From Paenibacillus bouchesdurhonensis (GTDB taxonomy: Bacteria; Bacillota; Bacilli; Paenibacillales; Paenibacillaceae): a stretch of DNA of 64,000 bases. The notes under the pieces are model-generated. The model made no database searches. It was not told the origin of the DNA and was given only the letters and a program-made list of their open reading frames with translations. The stretch spans positions 1,632,696-1,696,695 of the forward strand of contig NZ_LT732548.1 of assembly GCF_900155685.1 (NCBI RefSeq), read 5' to 3'. This document shows positions 46,821 through 54,900 of the stretch, piece by piece (position 1 is the first letter of the stretch; every line of letters starts with the position of its first letter). Position numbers and translations under genes: made by a program.

Positions 46821-48528
46821 TATTCAAGGGATTGCTGCATCGGCAGGTGTAGCGATTGCTCCGGTATTCAAGCTGGAGCATCCTGACTATACGGTAAAGC
46901 ACCGGGGGATCGAAGATACTGCGGCTGAGATTACTCGCCTGGAAGAAGCTTTATCGAAATCGCAGCAGGAGCTTGAAGCAATTAAGGCGCGTACGCAGCA
47001 AGAGCTGGGGGAGAAGAAGGCGGAGATTTTTGAATCGCACTTGCTTATTCTGAATGATCCTGAGCTGCTTACGCCGGTACGAGATAAAATTAATACGGAG
47101 AAAGTCAGCGCGGAGTATGCGCTGAATGAAACGGCACAGCAGTTTATCTCCATGTTCGAAAATATGAAGAGCGACTATCTTCGTGAACGGGCTGCTGATA
47201 TGAAAGACGTAACGAAGCGCGTGCTGACCCACTTGCTTGGATTGAACTATGTGAATCCTGCAGAGATTAGCGAGGAGGTTATCGTGGTAGCGGAAGACCT
47301 GACGCCTTCGGATACAGCGCAGCTTAACCGCAAATACGTTAAGGGCTTTACGACAAACATCGGCGGCCGTACTTCTCACTCTGCGATTATGGCTCGTTCC
47401 TTGGAAATTCCGGCTGTTGTCGGAACGAAAGACGTACTAAGTAAAGTAAGCAATGGCGACCTGCTTATTGTAGACGGGCTTGACGGTACAGTGATCGTAA
47501 ACCCGTCTGCCGAAGTAGTGGAGCAATATACAGCCAAACGCGACGCTTATTTGCAACAAATCGAAGAATGGAAGAAGCTGCGTGAGGTTCCGACAGTATC
47601 CCGTGACGGGGTACACGTGGAATTAGCTGCCAATATCGGAACACCGAACGATGTTACGGGCGTTCTTGAAAATGGCGGTGAGGGCGTAGGTCTATACCGC
47701 ACCGAGTTCCTTTATATGGGGCGGACGGAGCTCCCTTCGGAAGAAGTGCAGTTCAACGCTTATAAGACGGTGCTTGAAAAAATGGAAGGCAAGCCCGTAG
47801 TTGTAAGAACGCTTGATATCGGCGGCGATAAAGAGCTGCCTTATCTGGATTTGCCAAAGGAAATGAACCCTTTCCTTGGCTTCCGAGCCGTTCGTCTCTG
47901 TCTGGAGCAGACGGATATCTTCCGCACACAGCTTCGCGCCTTGCTGCGGGCTAGCACGTACGGGAATTTGCGGATTATGTTCCCTATGATTGCTACCCTG
48001 GATGAGTTCCGCCAAGCGAAAGCCTTGCTGTTGGAAGAGAAGGCTAAGCTCGTATCTGAGGGTGTAGCCGTATCGGAAGATATTCAAATTGGCATCATGG
48101 TGGAAATTCCTGCTACAGCCGTATTGGCTGATCAATTCGCTAAAGAAGTCGACTTCTTTAGTATCGGCACGAACGATCTCATTCAGTATACGATGGCTGC
48201 CGACCGGATGAACGAGCGCGTTTCATATTTGTACCAGCCTTATAACCCAGCTATTTTGCGCTTAGTAAAAATGGTTATCGACGCCGCTCACAAAGAAGGA
48301 CGTTGGGTGGGAATGTGTGGCGAGATGGCAGGGGACGCTACAGCAATTCCGCTGCTGCTTGGACTTGGGCTGGATGAGTTCAGTATGAGCGCTACATCAA
48401 TCCTGCCAGCCCGTTCGCAAATCGCCAAGCTTTCCAAGAGCGAGATGCAGGAACTGGCAGCAAAGGCACTTCAGCTTGGCACGGCTGAGGAAGTTGTAGA
48501 GCTTGTTAAAGGTATTAATCAGTCATAA
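46813..48528 (+). CDS. ptsI: PTS enzyme I (phosphoenolpyruvate--protein phosphotransferase)
   Basis: 571 residues. The active histidine is H189 in [13 protein letters not shown], the PEP-binding region is [14 protein letters not shown] with [19 protein letters not shown] and [16 protein letters not shown], and the C-terminal cysteine motif is [10 protein letters not shown]. The ATG at 46813 lies inside ptsH. It supplies phosphate to HPr for all PTS sugars. A strong terminator follows. Confidence 0.96.
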   Translation: MLNIQGIAASAGVAIAPVFKLEHPDYTVKHRGIEDTAAEITRLEEALSKSQQELEAIKARTQQELGEKKAEIFESHLLILNDPELLTPVRDKINTEKVSAEYALNETAQQFISMFENMKSDYLRERAADMKDVTKRVLTHLLGLNYVNPAEISEEVIVVAEDLTPSDTAQLNRKYVKGFTTNIGGRTSHSAIMARSLEIPAVVGTKDVLSKVSNGDLLIVDGLDGTVIVNPSAEVVEQYTAKRDAYLQQIEEWKKLREVPTVSRDGVHVELAANIGTPNDVTGVLENGGEGVGLYRTEFLYMGRTELPSEEVQFNAYKTVLEKMEGKPVVVRTLDIGGDKELPYLDLPKEMNPFLGFRAVRLCLEQTDIFRTQLRALLRASTYGNLRIMFPMIATLDEFRQAKALLLEEKAKLVSEGVAVSEDIQIGIMVEIPATAVLADQFAKEVDFFSIGTNDLIQYTMAADRMNERVSYLYQPYNPAILRLVKMVIDAAHKEGRWVGMCGEMAGDATAIPLLLGLGLDEFSMSATSILPARSQIAKLSKSEMQELAAKALQLGTAEEVVELVKGINQS

Positions 48529-48587
48529 TTGTTAATCAAGTATTAAGTAAACTTTTAACTTTTCCAACATTTTTGGGTTTCATTACA

Positions 48588-48615
48588 GCCGGCGCATTTT
48601 GCGCCGGTTTTTTTT
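48588..48615 (+). terminator. Rho-independent terminator
   Basis: CCGGCGC (48589-48595), a five-base loop, GCGCCGG (48601-48607) and eight T. It ends the pts operon. Confidence 0.92.
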
Positions 48616-48740
48616 GTTCAATGGTCAAACGTTTGTGATGGTATCGCATCTTTCGCGGAGGGACGTTAGGACTTGTACAAATTTGGGTAAAATAACAATG
48701 TGGCTAAAGTTATGCATTACATTGAGGAGGGTGTTACTTT

Positions 48741-49382
48741 ATGACCAAGAGTACGAATCAACAGACCCAGTACTTAGATGTGGCAAAAAGAACTGAGTTT
48801 ACCCGCTCTTCACTAAATCAATTGAGAAAATCGGGGCATATCCCCGCAAGTGTGTATGGAGGAGGAACGGAAGCCCAGTCCGTTTACGTAGAGGAGAAGC
48901 AACTTGTCAAAGTGGCTCGTACGGGACGCACCGAGTTTTTTGACTTGCGGATCGATGGAGGCCAGGGCATTCCGGTTTTGATAAAAGAATTCCAACAGCG
49001 CAGCGGAAAAGTCCTTCATGTGGATTTTCAGAAGGTTTCGAAAAATAAACCGATTCGCGTCAGGGTGCCGATTATTTATAATGGGACGGCGAAAGGAACC
49101 AAAGTCGGCGGAATATTGCAGGTTCAAGCGACAGAGCTCGAAATTGAAGGCTTGCCGGACGTGCTCCCGGGAGGGCTGGAAGTGGATGTGACGTCGCTGG
49201 GAACCGGCGACAAGCTGGTTGCGGCCGATATCCAACTGCCTGAGGGAATAACGTTGATCGGCGGAGAAGATGAGCTGCTGGCTTCTATCGTGTTGCCGCG
49301 TTTGGCGGAGGCGGATAACGATACAGAGGCCGATCCTGCTTCGGAGCCGGAATCGGCTGAGGCTGCGGAAGATAAAGAATAG
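48741..49382 (+). CDS. 50S ribosomal protein L25 / general stress protein Ctc
   Basis: 213 residues. The N-terminal 5S rRNA-binding L25 domain (about 10-95: RTEFTRSSLNQLRKSGHIPA, SVYGGG, KVLHVDFQKV) is followed by the C-terminal TL5-type beta domain (VRVPIIYNGTAKGTKVGGIL, GLPDVLPGGLEVDV) and a very acidic tail. This two-domain form is called Ctc. It starts at the ATG at 48741 with GGAGGG upstream. Confidence 0.92.
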   Translation: MTKSTNQQTQYLDVAKRTEFTRSSLNQLRKSGHIPASVYGGGTEAQSVYVEEKQLVKVARTGRTEFFDLRIDGGQGIPVLIKEFQQRSGKVLHVDFQKVSKNKPIRVRVPIIYNGTAKGTKVGGILQVQATELEIEGLPDVLPGGLEVDVTSLGTGDKLVAADIQLPEGITLIGGEDELLASIVLPRLAEADNDTEADPASEPESAEAAEDKE

Positions 49383-49406
49383 GGTAATAACTGAGCTGGT
49401 TGAAAG

Positions 49407-49436
49407 GAAGACGGTCTAGTGGATCGTCTTTTTTTT
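49407..49436 (+). terminator. Rho-independent terminator
   Basis: GACGGTC and GATCGTC (one G-U pair) around five bases, followed by eight T. It ends the L25 gene. Confidence 0.85.
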
Positions 49437-49588
49437 CGTGTTCTGCGGCATGTATAAATATAGTGGTATAATATATTCATGATATGTATTATAATTCCAT
49501 TAATAGATACTATAAAACATTCCTTTGTAACTAGGTTAGTTACTACTGTATAATGTGATTATGCAAATTTTAAGAAAGTGGGGATGAC

Positions 49589-50317
49589 ATGCCGCCGAAG
49601 AAAAAGAGTCCTGCGTTGGCACAGCGCCAAACGGAACAAACGAAGCAAAAGCAGAAACAGAAGACAAGACAAATTATTTGGTTTTCCACGGTTGGAATAT
49701 TGCTGGCGCTTTGCATTATCGTGTTAGTGATTCCGACGAAGCCTTCGAACGAAGCAGCAGCGGAGGCGACATTCGATTATGCTAGCCTTCCAGTGCTCGG
49801 AGATCCGAACGCTCCGATCAAGATCGTAGAATTCGGAGACTATAAATGCCCGGCATGCAGCATCTTCAATGAGCTCGTAAAGCCACAAATCCAAAGCGAT
49901 TATGTAGATCAGGGCAAGGCAGCTTTTTATTTTATGAACTTCCCGTTTATCAGCTCTGATTCAGATACGGCTGCTCTAGCGGCGCAAGCTGTATATCATC
50001 AAAGCAATGAAGCTTTTTGGAGCTATTTCGACGCCTTGTACAAGAATCAAGGGGAAGAGAGTGCACAATGGGCGACAGTTGATTTTCTGGTAGAATTGGC
50101 TGAGAAGGAAAATATCGGCATCGATTACGAGCTTCTTCGCAAGGATATCGAGGAGAAGACGTATCAGAAAGAAGTGGACGAGCATAGAAATATGGCTAAC
50201 CAGCTTAGAATCGGAGGAACGCCGTCCCTATTTATCAATGGAAAGCTTTATCAAGGCCATTTTGAAGACTACGCCGCGATTAAGGAGCTTATCGAAAACG
50301 AGTTAAAGGGTGAATAA
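49589..50317 (+). CDS. bdbD: Thiol-disulfide oxidoreductase BdbD-like (DsbA family)
   Basis: 242 residues. A lysine/glutamine-rich cytoplasmic N-terminus, one membrane anchor (residues about 29-49), then an extracytoplasmic thioredoxin fold with active site CPAC at 87-90 and the cis-proline TP at 211-212 (IGGTPSLFINGK). It oxidises cysteines of exported proteins. The ATG at 49589 has GTGGGGA upstream. It is followed two bases later by its reoxidant bdbC, the usual pair. Confidence 0.9.
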   Translation: MPPKKKSPALAQRQTEQTKQKQKQKTRQIIWFSTVGILLALCIIVLVIPTKPSNEAAAEATFDYASLPVLGDPNAPIKIVEFGDYKCPACSIFNELVKPQIQSDYVDQGKAAFYFMNFPFISSDSDTAALAAQAVYHQSNEAFWSYFDALYKNQGEESAQWATVDFLVELAEKENIGIDYELLRKDIEEKTYQKEVDEHRNMANQLRIGGTPSLFINGKLYQGHFEDYAAIKELIENELKGE

Positions 50318-50319
50318 GG

Positions 50320-50760
50320 ATGGCGCAAGGATCGGTGCGTTCTTTTTTCAGAGAATATGGCATTTATCTTGCTTGGCTAGTATCCATGGTGGCCACTGCC
50401 GGCAGCTTGTATTTAAGTGAAGTGCTATATTACGAACCCTGCAAGCTTTGCTGGTTCCAGCGGATTTTTATGTACCCCCTGGCCATTCTGCTCGGAATGG
50501 CGGCGTTTCGTAACGACCGCAGGATTCTCGTTTATACCATTCCGCTCAGCATCATCGGAGGAACTATCTCTACCTATCATTACGCTCAGCAAAAGATTCC
50601 GGGTTTGGCGAAGCTATTGCCATGCAAAGTAGGGATACCTTGCAACATTGATTACTTGAATTGGTGGGGGTTTGTGACGATTCCTTTTATGGCTCTAATC
50701 GCATTTATATTAATTACTGTATGTCTGTTTCTTGCTAGAACTTCCTCTAATCAAGATTAA
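50320..50760 (+). CDS. bdbC: Disulfide bond formation protein BdbC-like (DsbB family)
   Basis: 146 residues with four membrane segments. The quinone-linked cysteine pair C41/C44 is in EPCKLCWFQR, and the second pair is C102/C108 in LPCKVGIPCNIDYLNWWGF. It transfers electrons from the DsbA-type partner to quinone. It is translationally close to the upstream gene, with AAAGGGTG before its ATG at 50320. Confidence 0.92.
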   Translation: MAQGSVRSFFREYGIYLAWLVSMVATAGSLYLSEVLYYEPCKLCWFQRIFMYPLAILLGMAAFRNDRRILVYTIPLSIIGGTISTYHYAQQKIPGLAKLLPCKVGIPCNIDYLNWWGFVTIPFMALIAFILITVCLFLARTSSNQD

Positions 50761-50770
50761 TAATTCATAG

Positions 50771-50810
50771 AGTGCCCTCGGCCATTTGGATTGGCTGAAG
50801 GGCACTTTTT
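50771..50810 (+). terminator. Rho-independent terminator
   Basis: AGTGCCCT and AGGGCACT as the outer stem with an inner GCC/GGC pairing, followed by TTTT. It ends bdbD-bdbC. Confidence 0.88.
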
Positions 50811-50919
50811 GTGCTGATGCATGAGGAGGAGCGCTCATCGGTTGGCTGATGCTTCGTCTGGGTAATGGATAGTGCAACAAATTGAAAGCGTGAAACGTTA
50901 TTGTAAGTGGAGGTGCATC

Positions 50920-51750
50920 ATGAATAAGAGCAGAGGAATGATGACTTTATTTGCAGCAGTGTTGCTTACATTGTCTTTGTCGCTGACAGCCTGCAGTAAA
51001 ACGGATAGCCCGGCGAATCCCCCTGATGAGGCGGCGCAAGCTGAGGAGACGAAACAGGGAACGGGCCAGTTTGTCGGTCTGATGGATAATCACTCGGTAG
51101 AAATAGTAGTGAATGGCGAACCGACAGCATTTCAGATGGACGCTTCGATAGCGGCTATAGCTGAGGGATTGGCTCCGAATGAATCGGTTGAGTTTGAATA
51201 CGTAGAGAAAGCTATCGACGGAGAGGATACGTTAAAGCAGTTGTTTCTTACCAAACTAGTGAGGGTGTCACAGTCGGATTCGCCAGTCGGGTTGCCGGCT
51301 ACTAAACAGTTGGAAGTAGAGCTTGAAGGAATGAAGGAAGCACGGAATGCCAATTTAGCAGAAGGCAATGGCTATGCGCTTTATGTGTTTGATATTTTCA
51401 CATTTGATTCGAAGACCGATACATTGAGTATGAACTATGACCCCAATTACAAGGTGAAAATTGTTAAGCTGCCATCGGACTATAAGACAGATGAGTTGTT
51501 GTCGGAGGCAAATAAACAGCTGTCAAAGAACGGGCAGGTAGAGGAAGTGCAAAGCGATGTCATGGATAGATTCATGAAAGACACCTCGGTGTTCCTGGAA
51601 GCTGTCGGAAACGATCTGACTCAGCAATATATCGTTAAAGAAATCGACGGGCAAGGTTATGCTTTTGAGTTGATTATCCCGCATGGGGAAGCTACGGAAG
51701 GCTTTGTACCTTTAGCCTATGCCACTTTAAATTCCATCGTAACAAAATAG
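50920..51750 (+). CDS. Lipoprotein of unknown function
   Basis: 276 residues from the ATG at 50920 (GGAGGTG six bases upstream). A lipoprotein signal peptide ends in the lipobox LSLTAC, with the acylated cysteine at residue 25. After a Pro/Glu-rich spacer come a small beta-rich segment (GTGQFVGLMDNHSVEIVVNG) and then a larger domain (GYALYVFDIFTFDSKTDTLS, DPNYKVKIVKLPSDY) ending near LAYATLNSIV. I do not recognise either domain. It has its own terminator and lies directly before the giant repeat gene. Confidence 0.78.
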   Translation: MNKSRGMMTLFAAVLLTLSLSLTACSKTDSPANPPDEAAQAEETKQGTGQFVGLMDNHSVEIVVNGEPTAFQMDASIAAIAEGLAPNESVEFEYVEKAIDGEDTLKQLFLTKLVRVSQSDSPVGLPATKQLEVELEGMKEARNANLAEGNGYALYVFDIFTFDSKTDTLSMNYDPNYKVKIVKLPSDYKTDELLSEANKQLSKNGQVEEVQSDVMDRFMKDTSVFLEAVGNDLTQQYIVKEIDGQGYAFELIIPHGEATEGFVPLAYATLNSIVTK

Positions 51751-51762
51751 CTGTATATTGTT

Positions 51763-51806
51763 AATAACCTTAGCGAGAGCGGTCTTGCTGAGGTTATTTT
51801 CTTTTT
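51763..51806 (+). terminator. Rho-independent terminator
   Basis: AATAACCTTAGCGAG pairs with CTTGCTGAGGTTATT with a few mismatches, followed by TTCTTTTT. It ends the lipoprotein gene. Confidence 0.82.
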
Positions 51807-51850
51807 ATTCTGAACTATAACCGTGCTCGTTTCTTAGTGAAGCTGTTGTG

Positions 51851-51878
51851 ACAAGTGCCTAGCCGTGCGCATATCATA
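51851..51878 (+). promoter_or_regulatory. Sigma-K (late mother-cell sporulation) promoter candidate
   Basis: AC at 51851-51852, exactly 17 bases, then CATATCATA at 51870-51878. This matches the Bacillus sigma-K consensus AC-N17-CATANNNTA at every defined position. It lies 38 bases before the TTG start of the giant repeat protein, leaving room for a transcription start and ribosome binding site. Confidence 0.6.
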
Positions 51879-51916
51879 CCAAAGACGATTAATTACTGAG
51901 CAAAGGAGAGAACGGC

Positions 51917-54900
51917 TTGAAGAAGAACAGAACCCCAAGAACCAGTAGAGCGAAAAAGTCACTCTATTTTGTAGATAATCCGGAAATTGATGAACTTAAG
52001 ATGCTGGAGGATGACAGGCGCGAACGACGAGCCGGGCAGAAGGAAATCAAAATCCACCAATCTATCGCTCCCGTAATATCTCCTGAAGAAATTGAAGTGG
52101 AGATATTGGATGCTTTTACAGAGGAGTCGGAAAGCGTTGATTGGAAGGAACAAGAAGTAATTAAGGTGGAGCCCTTAGCCGTGGAGGAGCCGCTGATCCC
52201 GGCAGTTAATTTGGAGGCCCATTTGGCAGAGAAAAAAACACCACTCGCAAGTGAAGGAATCGTCTATACGAGTGATTTGAGGGATGCTGCCGTTACAGGT
52301 GCAAAAATTGCTCCTTATACGATTGATGCCTCGAAAATTAAATATGGTACGATTGGAACCGCTTGGTTGGCTGATTATGCCATTCAAGGCATCAAAATTG
52401 CCGACGGGGCTGTTAGCTCTTCTAAAATTGCAGCAGAGTCGATTACAGGGGAGCATTTGGTAGATGGCTCCATAGAGGGAAGAACGATAAGAAACCGCTC
52501 AATTAGCGGGGAGAAGCTTCAAGATGGAAGCATTACTTCGGATAAGCTAGCGGATAGTGTCATCGGGGCTGATAAGCTGGCAGATCATTCGATTCAGAGC
52601 CGCCACTTAAGCGATTGGATCGTGACTACGGATTTGCTGCAGGATCAAGCCGTCACCTCGGATAAAATATTGAGCGGAAGCATTCAAACGAATAATTTGG
52701 CGAACGGAATCATCGATAATTCCAAGCTTGCCGAGCAAGCGGTCACGTCGTCGAAGCTTCGAGACGGCTCGGTCACGGCTTCTAAAATTCAGGATGGCAT
52801 CATTGAAAGCCGCCACTTAGCTGAGAGTGCAATCACTGCGCGAAACTTGGCCCCCGGATTAATTGGCAAAGAACAGCTGGCTTGCCCGAGTGTGGGTGCT
52901 AATCATCTAGAGAATAACATTATTGCTTCGCAGCATATCGGCGAGAATACCGTCCAGTCTAAGCATATTTCCCCGGAATCGATTGACCGGGTTCACATTC
53001 GGGCAGGCAGCATTGGGGAAGAGCATATCTGCGCAGGCGAAATTAAGGGAAGACATCTTGCTGACCGCAGCATTCTTTCGTCGAAGCTGGCGGATCAATC
53101 GGTAGGCACAGCGCAAATCGTCGAGCAAGCGGTGACATCCTCCAAAATTGCCGATCAAAGCATTCTGCCGCAGAAAATAGCGGATGAATCCGTGCTCACG
53201 AGACATCTTGCACAGGGATCGGTTCAAAAATCGCAGCTTGCCCTAGGCGCAGTTACGTCGCGGCATATTGCTGTTGATTCCGTTCAGGGAGAGCATATCG
53301 CATCCCATGCGATTGATGAATGGCATATTGCGGAAGAAGCCGTCACCGGAGCTAAAATTGGAGATGGGGAAATATCGGAGCGGCATCTGGCTGAAGATTC
53401 CATCTCAACCTCCCTGCTTCAGGACGGTTCAGTGACAAGTGACAAGCTGGACAATGGAAGTGTGACCGGAAATAAAATTGCGAACGGGGCCGTAACCGGT
53501 TCGGCCATTGGTACGGAAGCTATCAATTCACGCCATCTTACTACCGGGTTAATTCATACGTCTCATCTATCTCCCAATATTGTGGGTGGAGAGCAACTGC
53601 AAGCTGGTGCTATAGAGGAGGAGCATATTCGACAAGGAGCCGTATTTTCTCATCATTTGCAGGATCATGCTGTAACTGCGCTGAAATTGTCGCCTGAGAG
53701 TGTCACAAGCGATAAGATCAATGATTTGGCAGTAACGACATCGAAGCTTGCGGAAGGAAGCGTACTCTCCACCAAGCTAGCCCCTGCCGCGATTCTGCCC
53801 CAGCATTTTTCTAAGGGAGCCGTTCAAAGCGATTCATTGGCAACCGAGGCGGTACTGTCCGAGCATCTAGCCAATGAATCCGTTACAGACAGGCATCTAG
53901 GCATGGGCATATTGAAATCTCATCATTTATCTGATGGCTCTGTGTCGGAACGGGTACTTGAAGACGGATCGATTTCGGCTTCCAAGTTAAGAGAGGGGGC
54001 TGTTCAGTCAACTCATTTAACTAAGGGCGTTATTGAAAGCCAACATCTTGGCAGTGAGGTAATAGAGTCTTGGCATGTAGCACCCCAGACGATTACAGGA
54101 GCTCATCTAGCTCCGGAATTATATCGCGACGGGCTGCTTCCAGAAGAAGGGATCAGCGGAAACAGTTTGAAGCCTGGTTCCGTGAGACGAGATCATCTGC
54201 AGCCGGGATCAGTCGATGAAATCGTGCTGAAGCACGGAGGGGTTAGTTCCCTGCATTTGCAGCCTCAATCCGTGCAAGGTCATCATATGAGTGCAGAGTC
54301 AGTCTCAAGTGAGCATTTGATCAATAATATTTTGGAATCTCGCCATTTGTCCGAAGGAGCTATAGGTGCAAGGCATATTGCCGATGGAGAAATTGATTCA
54401 CGTCATATTCGGCTGCAGGCTTTGCAGATCGGGCATTTGTCTGCCGAATTGCAGCGGGAGGGACTGCTGCCGGAGGGCGGAATTCCCGGAGCAGCCATTA
54501 TGCCAGAGGCGATAGGGCGTACTCATTTGCAAAGAGGTGCAATCGCCGACGAACAGCTACAAAGCGAATCCGTGGGTTCGTCCCATTTACAGCCAGGTTC
54601 TGTACAGAGCAATCATTTGGCGCAAAGATCTGTGCAAAGCGAACATTTGGCTGATGGAGCAATTCAGGGTCAACATTTGTTAATGGGCGCCGTTGACGGA
54701 AATCATATCGCTGAAGCATCGCTGGCATCCTGTCATATTCAGTCTCAAGCGGTGCAAGCAGAGCATTTATCAGCAGAACTGCAGCGGGAAGGATTACTGC
54801 CAGAAGGGGGGATCGCCGGCAGTGATATTGTACCGGGAGCGATTACTCGGTTGCATCTACAGGATGGATCGGTGGACAGCGATGTATTGCAAAGAGAATC

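Noticed and set aside
48665..48690. Possible sigma-B promoter before the L25/Ctc gene (GTTAGG, 14 bases, GGGTAA).
   Set aside because: The -10 box is good but the -35 matches only half of GTTTAA, and a canonical sigma-B system is not assured in this lineage. Not strong enough to annotate.
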